Positions 40,085 to 49,068 of a DNA stretch of 64,000 bases are shown piece by piece. Source of the DNA: JACKNG01 sp040220855. Lineage in GTDB: Bacteria > Pseudomonadota > Gammaproteobacteria > Ga0077536. The translations under genes were made by a program, and so were the position numbers. The notes under the pieces are model-generated. The model worked only from the letters and a program-made list of their open reading frames with translations, ran no database searches and was not told the origin of the DNA. The stretch lies in NCBI GenBank assembly GCA_040220855.1, contig JAVJVZ010000038.1:30140-94139 (forward strand), written 5' to 3'. Each line of letters starts with the position of its first letter. Positions within the stretch are counted from its first letter, which is position 1.

Positions 40085-41524
40085 TCAGGCACACACCGGC
40101 GGTCGCCGTTCGGCCCACGGTGCCGCGCGCTCGAGCTGCGCCGCGAGGGCGAGCAGCATTCCGTCGCGGCCCATACGCGTGACGAACTGGCAGCCGATCG
40201 GCAGCCCCTGCGCGTTCCAGGCGAGCGGCAGCGACACGCCGGCCGAGCCGGTCACGTTGAACAGCGGCGTGAAGGGGATGAAATCGAACAGCCGGCCGTA
40301 GTACTCGCGCCAGTCCGGAATGCGCGGGTCGATCTCACCGAGTGGCACGGGCGGCTTGCCGAGCGTCGGCGACAGGTAGACGTCGTAGTCCTCGAAGAAC
40401 GGGCCGACGGCGCGCGCCACCGCGTGCAGCTGGCGACGCATGCGGATGGCGTCCACCGCCGAGAGACCGCGCCCGTACTCGGCGAAGGACCAGTGCGCCG
40501 GTTCGAAATCCCCGGCGCCCGGTTTGCGCCCGACGAGTTCGCCGAGTTCGTCGATGTCGCGCGCGGTCTCGATGGCAAGCGCGCCGAGAAAGCCTTCGCC
40601 GAGCGCCTCGAGCTGCTCCGCCGACAGGCGCGGACAGGCTTCCTCGACATGGTGGCCGAGCGACTCGCAAAGCCGCGCGGCCTGCTCGACCGCGGCGATG
40701 CAATCGGGATGGGTGTCGAACGCGGCCGGGCCGCGCGCCGACCAGGCGATGCGCAGGCGCGGCGGGTCGCGTTCGATCTCGTCGCGGAACGGGCGTTCCT
40801 GCGCGGGCGCCGAGAAATATGCCCCGACGTCCTGCCCGGCCACTTCGTCGAGCATCCAGGCGCTGTCGCGCACGCTGCGCGTCATCACGAACTCGCCGCA
40901 GCAGGCCTCCCAGATCTGGCTGACGTCCGGGCCATGCGGGGTACGCATGCGCGAGGGCTTGAATCCGACGATGCCACAGGCCGAGCCGGGAATGCGCAGC
41001 GAACCGCCGCCGTCACCGCCATGTGCAATGGGGACGATACGCGCGGCGACCGCGGCGGCGCTGCCACCGCTCGAGCCACCGGCACTGCGTGTCAGGTCCC
41101 ATGGATTGTGCACCGGGCCGCGGAAGGTCGGCTCGGTGGTACCAGACAGCGCGAGCTCGGGCGTGCTGGTCTTCGCCACGGTGACGAGACCGGCGCGACG
41201 GAAGCGTTTGACGATTTCGCTGTCGTAGGTGCTCGCAGCGACACCGGCGAGGAACTTGCAGCCATGCGTGGTCGGCGTGCCGGCGTAGTGGGCGGTCATG
41301 TCCTTGAGCAGGAACGGTACGCCGGCGAAGGTTCCGCTCGCCGGCTCGCGCGCGCACGCACGCGCCTCTTCGTACATGGCGTAGACGATGGCGTTGAGGC
41401 GCGGATTGAGCGCCTCGATGCGAGCGATCGCCTCGTCGACCAGTTCGAGCGCGGTGACTTCGCCGCGCGCGACGAGTGCCGCCATGGCGAGACCGTCCAG
41501 CTCGCCGTATTCCGCAATCCCCAT
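40085..41524 (-). CDS. Amidase-signature family hydrolase
   Basis: The 479-residue protein carries the amidase-signature Ser-cisSer-Lys machinery: the lysine of PFLLKDMTAHYAG, the Gly/Ser-rich block SAGGSSGGSAAAVAA, and the nucleophile region DGGGSLRIPGSACGIVGFKPS. The length is typical for the family, which includes GatA and aliphatic or aryl amidases. No gatB or gatC neighbour is present and the adjacent gene is an acyl-CoA dehydrogenase, so a catabolic amidase is more likely than tRNA amidation. The start at 41524 follows a strong GGGAGGGG ribosome-binding site. The open frame continues upstream without homology. Confidence 0.93.
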   Translation of the reverse strand: MGIAEYGELDGLAMAALVARGEVTALELVDEAIARIEALNPRLNAIVYAMYEEARACAREPASGTFAGVPFLLKDMTAHYAGTPTTHGCKFLAGVAASTYDSEIVKRFRRAGLVTVAKTSTPELALSGTTEPTFRGPVHNPWDLTRSAGGSSGGSAAAVAARIVPIAHGGDGGGSLRIPGSACGIVGFKPSRMRTPHGPDVSQIWEACCGEFVMTRSVRDSAWMLDEVAGQDVGAYFSAPAQERPFRDEIERDPPRLRIAWSARGPAAFDTHPDCIAAVEQAARLCESLGHHVEEACPRLSAEQLEALGEGFLGALAIETARDIDELGELVGRKPGAGDFEPAHWSFAEYGRGLSAVDAIRMRRQLHAVARAVGPFFEDYDVYLSPTLGKPPVPLGEIDPRIPDWREYYGRLFDFIPFTPLFNVTGSAGVSLPLAWNAQGLPIGCQFVTRMGRDGMLLALAAQLERAAPWAERRPPVCA

Positions 41525-41887
41525 GCGTCCCCTCCCCTGCGCAACAGCGTGCGCGGCTGTGGTACTCGCTCGCCGTGGGCGGTGCCAACGGCACGACGTG
41601 GCAGCGCACGATAGCACGCCGCGCCTGCGCGCCGCGTCACCGTCATCGGGCGCATGGCGCGACGCGTGAGCCGAACGGCATCGCCGTGCGTAGCTGGTAA
41701 GGCTGGCACGGCTTGGCGAGAATGAGCGCCTGCGGCGGCGGGGAAGTGTGCGTGCCGACGCCGCGCACCGGGGGCGCGCACGTATAGGGAGGCCGACGCT
41801 GAAGCCGCGCCCGGGCGGCGCGCTTGCGCCCGGTCCGGGGTGTCGCATTGGGGACGAGGACGAGTCAGGTTGGGATCGAGGCGAGAA
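41525..41887. other. Divergent intergenic region between the amidase and Mrp operons
   Basis: These 363 bp of very GC-rich DNA separate divergent operons and must hold both promoters. Apart from the amidase ribosome-binding site at its left edge I see no convincing sigma-70 boxes, long dyads or small genes. A short GTGCC-AAC-GGCAC hairpin is present near 41581-41593. Confidence 0.4.
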
Positions 41888-42361
41888 ATGTGGCGCGCCG
41901 TGGCCATCCGCACCGCGGCCGCCGCGCTCGGCTGGTGGGTGCTGAGCGAGGGCCGCGTCGACGGCTGGACGGTCGGCGCCGCGACCATCGCGTGCGCGGT
42001 CGCAGTAAGCCTGTGGCTGGCGCCGCCCCGGGCGCCTGTCGCCGGACGGCTGGGCGCGGCGCTCCGCTTCGGTGCTTACTTTCTCGTGCAATCGCTCAGC
42101 GCCGGCGCCCAGGTCGCCTGGCTCGCACTCTCGCCACGCGCGCGTCCCGTGCCTGCCGGCATCGGCATCACGCTCGGCCTGCCGCCGGGTCCGCCGCGCT
42201 ACCTGCTTGCCGGCACGCTCAGCCTGCTACCCGGCACGCTGAGCGTGCGGCTCGTTGATGCCCATCTCGTCGTGCACGCGCTGACCGGCGTGACACAGAT
42301 CGAAGACGATGTGCGCGCGCTCGAAGCGCGCATCGCGCCGCTGTTCGAAACGCCGTCATGA
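41888..42361 (+). CDS. mnhE: Mrp/Mnh cation-proton antiporter subunit E
   Basis: The 157-residue membrane protein has two or three hydrophobic segments at the N-terminus. The conserved C-terminal stretch LLPGTLSVRLVDAHLVVHAL is typical of MnhE/MrpE. Subunit E is part of the multi-subunit Na+(K+)/H+ antiporter in the inner membrane. The ATG at 41888 is chosen because the hydrophobic core begins directly after it. The stop codon overlaps the next start in ATGA. It is the first gene of a seven-gene operon. Confidence 0.92.
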   Translation: MWRAVAIRTAAAALGWWVLSEGRVDGWTVGAATIACAVAVSLWLAPPRAPVAGRLGAALRFGAYFLVQSLSAGAQVAWLALSPRARPVPAGIGITLGLPPGPPRYLLAGTLSLLPGTLSVRLVDAHLVVHALTGVTQIEDDVRALEARIAPLFETPS

Positions 42362-42630
42362 GCGAACTCGCCGCGGCCGTCGCCCTCTTCCTGCTGCTCA
42401 ACCTCGCGGCCGCACTGGTCGTTGTCGCGCGCGGACCGGGCGCCGCCGACCGCATGCTCGCCGCGCTGCTGTTCGGCACCACCGGCGTCGCCGTGCTGAT
42501 GTTGAGCGCGTTCGTACTCGCACAGTCACCCGTCGTCGACGTCGCGCTGGTGCTCGCCCTGCTCGCCGCGATCGCGGGAATCGCCTTCGCGCGTCGCGCC
42601 TGGCAGGCCACGGGCCACGACGATGCTTGA
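42358..42630 (+). CDS. mnhF: Mrp/Mnh antiporter subunit F
   Basis: The 90-residue protein has three transmembrane helices and the MnhF segment VVARGPGAADRMLAALLFGTTGVAVLML. It is a small membrane subunit of the Mrp complex. It begins in an ATGA overlap with mnhE and overlaps mnhG by 8 bases, the usual tight packing of this operon type. Confidence 0.92.
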   Translation: MSELAAAVALFLLLNLAAALVVVARGPGAADRMLAALLFGTTGVAVLMLSAFVLAQSPVVDVALVLALLAAIAGIAFARRAWQATGHDDA

Positions 42631-42934
42631 GTTCGCGAGTACCGCCCTGATGCTGCTCGGCGCCGGCTTCTTCTTCGCCGGCACGGTCGGACTGCTGCGC
42701 TTCCCCGACGTCTACAGCCGGCTGCATGCGTTGACCAAGGCGGATAATCTCGGCGTCGGCTGCATCGCACTCGCCTTGGCGTTGCAGGCCGATGGACTCG
42801 CAAGCGCGCTCAAGCTGCTGCTGATCTGGCCACTTGCCCTGCTGGCGAGTGCGGCCGTGAGCTACGCGATCGCCGAGCGCGCCCACGCCCTCGGCACACC
42901 GCTCGGCGATGCCGGCGCGGACGACCCGCCGTGA
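42623..42934 (+). CDS. mnhG: Mrp/Mnh antiporter subunit G
   Basis: The 103-residue protein has three transmembrane helices and the family block GLLRFPDVYSRLHALTKADNLGV, diagnostic for MnhG/PhaG. It overlaps mnhF by 8 bases and the next gene by 4 (ATGA). It is an accessory membrane subunit required for assembly or activity of the antiporter. Confidence 0.94.
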   Translation: MLEFASTALMLLGAGFFFAGTVGLLRFPDVYSRLHALTKADNLGVGCIALALALQADGLASALKLLLIWPLALLASAAVSYAIAERAHALGTPLGDAGADDPP

Positions 42935-43845
42935 ACGTGGCAGTCGTCTTCGACGGCGTGCTCGCCGCCGGTCTGGTGTGGGCCGCGGCCGGCGCCCTGC
43001 TCGGTCGCGACCGTTACCGCGCGGTGATCCTCTTCATCGTGTTCGGGCTGCTGATGACGCTCGCGTGGGTGCGCCTGTCCGCGCCGGATATCGCGCTCGC
43101 CGAGGCCGCCATCGGTGCCGGGCTGACCGGCGCACTGCTGCTCGATGCGCTCGGTGGCACCACGGCGGCCACTGCCGGCCGCGCGCGTCGCTGGATGGTG
43201 TTGCCGCTGGCGGTCACCGTCGCCGCCGTACTGGCGGCGGTGCTGCGCGCGTTGCCCGTGCGGTCGGGACCGCTACCGGACGCGGTGAGCGCCGCGCTGC
43301 CCGAGAGCGGCGTCACGCACCCGGTCACCGCCGTGCTGCTCAACTTCCGCGGCTACGACACCCTGCTCGAAGTGGCAGTGCTGCTGGCCGCCCTGCTCGG
43401 CGTGCTGGGCGCAGTGCGGCACGCAGAGCCGGTGCGCCTAGCGTCCGCGCCGGTGCTGCAGGCGGCAGCCCGCGTGCTCGTACCGCTGATGATGCTCGCC
43501 GCGGGTTACCTGTTATGGGCCGGCGCGCACCGCCCCGGCGGCGCGTTCCAGGCGGCGGCGGTGCTCGCCGCGGCAGCCGTCCTGCTCGCGCTCGTCGGCA
43601 TGATCAGCGGCTGGGGTCGGCCGTCACTGCGCCTGCGCTGCGCGATCGCGGCGGGGCCGCTGCTGTTCCTCGCCATCGCCGCGCCGCTCGCCGGCCGCGC
43701 GGCGCTCTTGGTCCTGCCACCGCAACACGCGGGGCTGCTGATCCTCCTGATCGAAGCCGGGCTCACGCTATCGCTCGGCTTTCTGCTGGCTGGCCTGTTC
43801 CTGGCCCTGCTGCGCAGCGACCCGGTCGACACCGGGAAACGATGA
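42931..43845 (+). CDS. mnhB: Fused DUF4040 (MbhD-like) and MnhB antiporter subunit
   Basis: In this 304-residue membrane protein the first ~75 residues match the DUF4040 module, with APDIALAEAAIGAGLTGALL. In most bacteria that module sits at the C-terminus of the large MrpA subunit. The second part matches MnhB (FRGYDTLLEVAVLLAALLG, then HRPGGAFQAAAVLAAA). The fusion supplies the MrpA C-terminal element in a locus that has no full-length MrpA. It is coupled to its neighbours by ATGA overlaps on both sides. Confidence 0.9.
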   Translation: MNVAVVFDGVLAAGLVWAAAGALLGRDRYRAVILFIVFGLLMTLAWVRLSAPDIALAEAAIGAGLTGALLLDALGGTTAATAGRARRWMVLPLAVTVAAVLAAVLRALPVRSGPLPDAVSAALPESGVTHPVTAVLLNFRGYDTLLEVAVLLAALLGVLGAVRHAEPVRLASAPVLQAAARVLVPLMMLAAGYLLWAGAHRPGGAFQAAAVLAAAAVLLALVGMISGWGRPSLRLRCAIAAGPLLFLAIAAPLAGRAALLVLPPQHAGLLILLIEAGLTLSLGFLLAGLFLALLRSDPVDTGKR

Positions 43846-44123
43846 GCGCGACGCTGCTCTACGCCCTCACCGGCTGCGCCTTGTTTGCCCTCGGCCTGGG
43901 CGCGACGGTGCTGGTCACCGAGCCACTGCGGCGGGTGCTCGCCTTCAACGTCATGGGCAGCGGTGCGTTCCTGGTCTTCGTCGGCCTCGCCCAGCGCGCC
44001 GGGGTGAGCGACCCCGTCCCCCAGGCGATGGTGTTGACCGGGATCGTCGTCGCGGTGGCGGCAACGGCGCTCGCCCTGGCGCTGATACGGCGCCTCGAGC
44101 GCGACGATGACGACGCACGCTGA
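43842..44123 (+). CDS. mnhC: Mrp/Mnh antiporter subunit C (NuoK-like)
   Basis: The 93-residue protein has three transmembrane helices and the NuoK/MnhC signature (LGATVLVTEPLRRVLAFNVMGSG..., then DPVPQAMVLTGIVVAVAATALAL). The conserved DP.PQA.VLT.IVV block fits subunit C. The ATG at 43842 overlaps the mnhB stop (ATGA). The open frame extends far upstream but only as a shadow of mnhB. Confidence 0.93.
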   Translation: MSATLLYALTGCALFALGLGATVLVTEPLRRVLAFNVMGSGAFLVFVGLAQRAGVSDPVPQAMVLTGIVVAVAATALALALIRRLERDDDDAR

Positions 44124-44132
44124 AGCGTACCC

Positions 44133-45566
44133 ATGTTGATTGCCTGGCTCATCGTGCTGCCGCTGGCCTGGGCGCTCGCCGCCTGGCTGGCCGGCGCACG
44201 CCGCGGCGCCACCATCGCCTGCGCCGGAGTCCTCGTGCAACTGCTGCTCGCGCTGGCACTCGCGCGCGAGGTCGCCGCACACGGTCCTTTCACGTATGCC
44301 GTCGGTGGCTGGGGCGCGCCGCTCGGTATCGACCTGCACGTCGACGGCCTGAGCGCCCTGCTCGTGCTGCTCACCGAAGTGGTCGCCCTGCCGCTCGTGC
44401 TCTACACCCGCGCGTGGCTCGTCGCGCAGGAGCAGGACGGCACCTACCTGTGGCCGCTGCTCGGCCTGCTGCTCGCTGCCCTGCACGCGCTGTTCGTCTC
44501 GGCCGACCTGTTCAACCTCTACGTCACGCTCGAACTGCTCGGGCTGGGCGCGGTGGCGCTGGTCGCGAGCGGCGGCGAGCGCAAGCAGCTCGCGGCCGCG
44601 CTGCGTTACCTCGTCGCGAGCCTCGTCGCCTCGGGCTGCTTCCTGCTCGGTGTCGCCGTCATCTACGGTATCCACGGCACGGTATCGCTCGCGGATCTCG
44701 CCGAACGGGTGCCCGCCGACCCGACCACCCCGACGCTGCTCGCCGGCGCGCTGATGCTGCTCGGCCTGATGATCAAGACCGCGCTGTTTCCGTTCCACGG
44801 CTGGCTTCCGGCAGCCCACGGGAGCGCCGCAGCACCGGTCTCGGCGCTTCTCTCCGCGCTCGTCGTCAAGGCCTCGTTCTACGTCATCCTGCGGCTGCGC
44901 CTGAGCGTCTACAGCGGCTGGGCCGAGCAGCTCGACTGGCTGCCGGCACTGCTCGGCGGCGGCGCCATCCTCTACGGGTCGTGGTGCGCGCTGCGCGCGG
45001 AGCGCTTGAAGATGCTCATCGCCTACTCCACCGTGGCGCAGCTCGGCTACCTCTTTCTGCTGTTCCCGCTGCTCGCCGTCGGCGAGCTCGCGCTCACCGC
45101 CGGCGCGCTGCAGATCCTCGCCCATGCGCTCGCCAAGGCCGCGCTGTTCGCCGCCGCCGGCATCGCGCTCCTCGCCAGCGGGCGTGACAGCGTCGCCGGC
45201 CTGGCCTCGCTCGCCGGGGTCCTGCCGCTGACCTGGTTCGCGTTCGGCCTCGCCGGCACGTCCCTGATGGGCCTGCCGCCCTCCGGGGGCTTCCTCGCCA
45301 AGTGGCTGCTGATCGACGCCGCCATCATGCGTGGGCAATGGATCATGATCCTGCTCGTCGTCGCGAGCGGCCTGCTCGCAGCGGCCTACATCTTCCGCAT
45401 CCTGTCATGTGCGTTCCGTTCGGCGGAGCGCGAGCAGGCCGTCGCGCTGCGCCCGGTGCCGCGCACCATGGAATGGGTCGCCTTCGCGCTCGCCGCGGCG
45501 AGCGTGCTGGTCGGCCTCGAGGCCAACGCCATCGCCGGGCTGCTCGGCACTGGGGGGGCGCGGTGA
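44133..45566 (+). CDS. mnhD: Mrp/Mnh antiporter subunit D (NuoM/N-like)
   Basis: The 477-residue protein has about 14 transmembrane helices. It has the proton-channel features of the ND2/4/5 family: a membrane glutamate in NLYVTLELLGLGAVAL, a lysine in LMIKTALFPFHGWLPAAHGS and a second lysine in SALVVKASFYVILRL. It is one of two such subunits in the operon. It starts 9 bases after mnhC and ends in a GTGA overlap with the next gene. Confidence 0.93.
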   Translation: MLIAWLIVLPLAWALAAWLAGARRGATIACAGVLVQLLLALALAREVAAHGPFTYAVGGWGAPLGIDLHVDGLSALLVLLTEVVALPLVLYTRAWLVAQEQDGTYLWPLLGLLLAALHALFVSADLFNLYVTLELLGLGAVALVASGGERKQLAAALRYLVASLVASGCFLLGVAVIYGIHGTVSLADLAERVPADPTTPTLLAGALMLLGLMIKTALFPFHGWLPAAHGSAAAPVSALLSALVVKASFYVILRLRLSVYSGWAEQLDWLPALLGGGAILYGSWCALRAERLKMLIAYSTVAQLGYLFLLFPLLAVGELALTAGALQILAHALAKAALFAAAGIALLASGRDSVAGLASLAGVLPLTWFAFGLAGTSLMGLPPSGGFLAKWLLIDAAIMRGQWIMILLVVASGLLAAAYIFRILSCAFRSAEREQAVALRPVPRTMEWVAFALAAASVLVGLEANAIAGLLGTGGAR

Positions 45567-47074
45567 ACACCGGCGTGCTGCTGCCGCTGGCGACGCTGGC
45601 CTCGTCGCTGCTGCCCGGCATCATCATCTTCATGCTGCCCGAGACGCGCAGCCGCACGCGCACCACACTCAATCTCGCCGGCGCGCTGACCAAGCTTGCG
45701 CTGGTGGTGGTGATGCTGTTCGGCGTCCGTGCGGGCAATGACTACGGTTTTCGCCACGAAGTGCTGCCCGGGGTCCAGCTCGCTTTCGAGATGGACGCAC
45801 TGGCACTGCTGTTCGTCACCCTGTCGAGCGGCCTGTGGCTGCTCACCACCCTCTATGCCATCGGCTACCTCGAGCAATCGCCCCACCGCAATCGCTTCTT
45901 CGGTTTCTTCAGCCTCTGCGTGACCGCCACCATCGGCATCGCGATGGCGGCCAACCTGTTCACGTTCTTCGTCTTCTACGAGCTGCTGACGCTCGCGACC
46001 TACCCGCTGGTCGCACATCGCGGCACGCAGAAGGCGCGTCGCGGCGCGGCCGTCTACCTCGGCTATACCCTGGTCGGCGGCGCGCTCGTGCTGACCGGCA
46101 TCATCTGGCTGCGCTCGATCGCAGGTCCCGTCGAGTTCACCGCCGGCGGTGCCCTCGGCGGGCTCGGCGCAGAGCACCGCACGGGCCTGCGCATCGCCTT
46201 CGCGCTGCTCGTCGCCGGCGTCGGCGTCAAGGCGGCCCTGGTGCCGCTGCACGGCTGGCTGCCGCGGGCGATGGTGGCACCGGCACCGGTATCGGCACTG
46301 CTGCATGCGGTCGCGGTGGTCAAGGCCGGCGCCTTTGGCATCGTGCGCATCGTCTACGAAGTATTCGGCGTCGAGCAGGCTCATGCCCTCGGCGTGCTCA
46401 CGCCGCTCGCGGTGGTCGCGGCGACGACCATCGTGTGGGGCAGCCTGCGCGCGCTGACGCAGGACGAGCTCAAGCGGCGCCTTGCCTTCTCCACCGTCAG
46501 CCAGGTCTCCTATATCGCGCTCGGCGTGGCAATGCTGGGTCCGCAGGCGACCATCGGCGGGCTGGTCCACCTGGTGCACCAGGGCATCATGAAGATCACG
46601 CTGTTCTTCTGCGCCGGCAACTACGCCGAGACGCTCGGCGTGCACCGGGTCAGCGAGATGGACGGCATCGCGCGACGCATGCCGCTGACGAGCGCGGCTT
46701 TCACCATCGGCGCGCTCGGCATGATGAGCGCACCGCTGACCGCCGGCGCAGTCAGCAAGCACTGGCTCAGCGCCGGCGCGGAGGCCGCCGACATGGCCTG
46801 GGCAGGATGGGTGCTGACCGCCTCGAGCCTGCTCAATGCCGCCTACTTCCTGCCCATCGTGTTCCGCGCCTGGTGCCGACAGCCACCCACGGCGTGGCCG
46901 CAGGAGCACATCACCCGCGCCGGCTGGCGCGAGACCGGCTGGCTGCTGCTGCTGCCGCCCCTGGTGACCGCCGCGGCGACGCTCGGCGCCGGCGTGCTGG
47001 CCGACCTGCCGATGAGCCCGCTGACGTGGGCGCGACTCATCGCGGCGCGCGAGTACGCCGGTTCGTCAATGTGA
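45563..47074 (+). CDS. Second D-type (NuoL/M/N-like) Mrp antiporter subunit
   Basis: The 503-residue protein has about 14 transmembrane helices. The channel residues are the glutamate of FFVFYELLTLATYPLV and lysines in GVGVKAALVPLHGWLPRAM and LLHAVAVVKAGAFGIV. The start is a GTG at 45563 overlapping the mnhD stop as GTGA. The upstream extension of the frame lies inside mnhD. At this length it is a D-like paralogue, not the ~770-950-residue MrpA. It probably takes the place of the MrpA N-terminal channel. The operon ends here. Confidence 0.9.
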   Translation: MNTGVLLPLATLASSLLPGIIIFMLPETRSRTRTTLNLAGALTKLALVVVMLFGVRAGNDYGFRHEVLPGVQLAFEMDALALLFVTLSSGLWLLTTLYAIGYLEQSPHRNRFFGFFSLCVTATIGIAMAANLFTFFVFYELLTLATYPLVAHRGTQKARRGAAVYLGYTLVGGALVLTGIIWLRSIAGPVEFTAGGALGGLGAEHRTGLRIAFALLVAGVGVKAALVPLHGWLPRAMVAPAPVSALLHAVAVVKAGAFGIVRIVYEVFGVEQAHALGVLTPLAVVAATTIVWGSLRALTQDELKRRLAFSTVSQVSYIALGVAMLGPQATIGGLVHLVHQGIMKITLFFCAGNYAETLGVHRVSEMDGIARRMPLTSAAFTIGALGMMSAPLTAGAVSKHWLSAGAEAADMAWAGWVLTASSLLNAAYFLPIVFRAWCRQPPTAWPQEHITRAGWRETGWLLLLPPLVTAAATLGAGVLADLPMSPLTWARLIAAREYAGSSM

Positions 47075-47155
47075 ACCGGTGCCCGCAGTGCTCCCGGATG
47101 CCGCCGTTGCCCGGCCGTGGTGCGCAGTACCGGTGACGGCGGCGCACACGCACCC

Positions 47156-47359
47156 TCAGTAATGCGGCGGCCGCTCGTCCACCGCGGCGCCGGGTGTCGT
47201 TCCCTCACGCGCGGCGAGGGAGCGCTCGCAGGCCGCGAGACGGTCGCGCAACAAGGCGATTTCGCGTTGCTGGCGATACAGCACGTCACCGAGCTCCTGG
47301 GTGGTACGCTCGAGGTAGGCCAGTCTCAGCTCGAGGGCTTCGGAGTCGATTGGATTCAT
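47156..47359 (-). CDS. slyX: SlyX family protein
   Basis: The 67-residue, strongly helical, coiled-coil protein (ALELRLAYLERTTQELGDVL) ends with the hallmark PPHY. SlyX proteins are small and of unresolved function, and are named for a gene next to slyD in enterobacteria. There is no slyD here. It stands alone between the Mrp and RND operons and is convergent with the Mrp operon. Confidence 0.88.
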   Translation of the reverse strand: MNPIDSEALELRLAYLERTTQELGDVLYRQQREIALLRDRLAACERSLAAREGTTPGAAVDERPPHY

Positions 47360-47593
47360 GCCCCGATGATGCCATGCGTGGTCCCGCGGCGGCCACGGGT
47401 TGGGTCCAGCGCAGCCCCCGGGCATCACGTGCGCCGCCGCTGCGTTGCGCCGGGTAGTGAGCGCCGTGCGTGTCGCCCGTGAGCAAGCGCGCCCCGGCTG
47501 TGGCCGCAGCACGCGCCGATTGCAGGTCCCTTGCCGATCCTCGCGCGCAAGGGGCGCGGCAGCGCACGGCCAGCCCGTCGCCGGTGACGGCCC

Positions 47594-49066
47594 TCATCCC
47601 TCCGCTGGGCCCCCCGGCTGGTAACCACCGCCCAGGGCCTGGTACATCTTGACCATGGCGTCCATCTGCATGAGCCGGATCTCGACCAGTTCGAGCTTCG
47701 ACTCCTGCGCCTCGCGCTGGGTGAGCAGCACTTCGAGGTAGTCCGCGCGCGCCGAGGTGAACATCAGTCCCGCGATGTCGGTCGCATCCGACAGCGCCGT
47801 CACCTGGTCGCGCTTGAGAGAGAAGCGGTGGCCCAGATTGTCGATGCGCGCCAGCTGGTTGAGCACTTCCATGTAGGCCTTCAAGGCCGCCTGCTGGTAG
47901 CGGTACACCGCCTGCAGCTGGGCCGCGGTAGCACTTGCGTAAGCTGCCTCGAGCGCCTTTCGGTTGATCAAGGGCATCAGGACGTCCGCGGCGAGGTTGT
48001 ACAGCAGCGACTCCGGTGTGGTCGCGAAAGAACCTGCGCTGAAGGATTGCAGGCCGACGGCGGCACTGATGTCGAGCGACGGAAAGAAGCGCGCCCGCGC
48101 CGACTGGACGTCGAACTGCGTAGCCGCGAGTTCGAGCTCCGCCTGGACCACGTCGGGGCGGCGGACGAGGAGGTCGGCGGGCGCACCGAGATGCACCGAT
48201 GCCGGCTCCTTGTCCTCGAACCCCTCGACGCTGCGCTCGACAGGTTGCGGGTAACGGCCGGCCAGGTAATTGATGCGGTTCTCCGTTTCCACGACCTGCT
48301 GGCGCAGCGAGTAGATGCGACTGCGGTTCTTCGCGACCTCCGCCTCGAATCGGCGCACGGCGAGCTCGGTGGCTTTCGCCGCGGCCTTCTGCAGTCTCAC
48401 CGTCTCGAGCGCCTGGCGCTGGATCTCGATGGTCTTGTCGAGGATCGCAAGGCGCCGATCGAGCGCGATGAGCTCGTAGTAGGACGCAGCGATCTCGGCT
48501 ACCAGCCGCGTGACCATGAAGTTGCGGCCCTCGCCGGTTGCGAGGTAGCGCAGCACCGCGGCCTTCTTCGCGTTGCGCAGCTTGTTCCAGATATCGACCT
48601 CCCAGGACAGCTCCGCGGCCAGCTTGAAGTCCGCGAGCGGCTCGGGGAACTCCTTGTCCGGCGCGACCTCGAGGTTCTCCTCGACAGCGCCCTCGCGCGT
48701 GTACTCGCCCACCTTGTCGATGCCGATACCACCACGCAGACGCACCGAGGGCAGGTATTCGCCGGTGCGTGCCGTCACTTCGCTCTTCGAGATCTCGATT
48801 TCCTGGAGCAGGATGCTCATCTCCTGGTTGTTCGCCAGCGCCGTGTCGATCAATGCCGCCAGGTGCGGATCATCGAAGAAGTCACGCCAGGCCAGGCTCG
48901 CCGAATTCTGCGCCTCGGCGCCAGCGGGAAATTCCGCGGGGATGGCCGGCGCCACCGACGTCCCGTCGAGCGTGCTCGGCGACGGCGGCATCAGCGAGCA
49001 TCCCTGCAGGGTGGCGGCCAGGGCCGCACACGCGATCAAATGACGAGTGCTCATTGTGTTGTTCAT
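47594..49066 (-). CDS. Outer-membrane channel lipoprotein (NodT/OprM family)
   Basis: The 490-residue protein has a lipoprotein signal peptide (lipobox LQGC). It has the two repeated OEP domains of TolC-like channels, with Ala/Glu-rich coiled coils, the GGIGIDKVGEYTREGA-type and RRPDVVQAELELAATQFDVQ motifs, and a second half that repeats the pattern (AYASATAAQLQAVYRYQQAALKAYMEVLN). It forms the trimeric exit duct of the RND system. It starts 2 bases after the pump stop, so all three genes form one operon. It is the only TolC-like channel in the window and could also serve the export genes at 30869-37785. Confidence 0.94.
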   Translation of the reverse strand: MNNTMSTRHLIACAALAATLQGCSLMPPSPSTLDGTSVAPAIPAEFPAGAEAQNSASLAWRDFFDDPHLAALIDTALANNQEMSILLQEIEISKSEVTARTGEYLPSVRLRGGIGIDKVGEYTREGAVEENLEVAPDKEFPEPLADFKLAAELSWEVDIWNKLRNAKKAAVLRYLATGEGRNFMVTRLVAEIAASYYELIALDRRLAILDKTIEIQRQALETVRLQKAAAKATELAVRRFEAEVAKNRSRIYSLRQQVVETENRINYLAGRYPQPVERSVEGFEDKEPASVHLGAPADLLVRRPDVVQAELELAATQFDVQSARARFFPSLDISAAVGLQSFSAGSFATTPESLLYNLAADVLMPLINRKALEAAYASATAAQLQAVYRYQQAALKAYMEVLNQLARIDNLGHRFSLKRDQVTALSDATDIAGLMFTSARADYLEVLLTQREAQESKLELVEIRLMQMDAMVKMYQALGGGYQPGGPAEG

Positions 49067-49068
49067 CC

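Noticed and set aside
41525..42091. N-terminal extension of the amidase to 42091
   Set aside because: The extra 189 residues are low-complexity Arg/Pro/Ala-rich, overlap mnhE on the other strand, and the ATG at 41524 has a strong ribosome-binding site.
45302..45562. Upstream extension of the second D-type antiporter subunit inside mnhD
   Set aside because: It is out of frame with mnhD coding and Arg-rich. The GTG at 45563 forms the GTGA overlap typical of this operon and begins a proper membrane helix.
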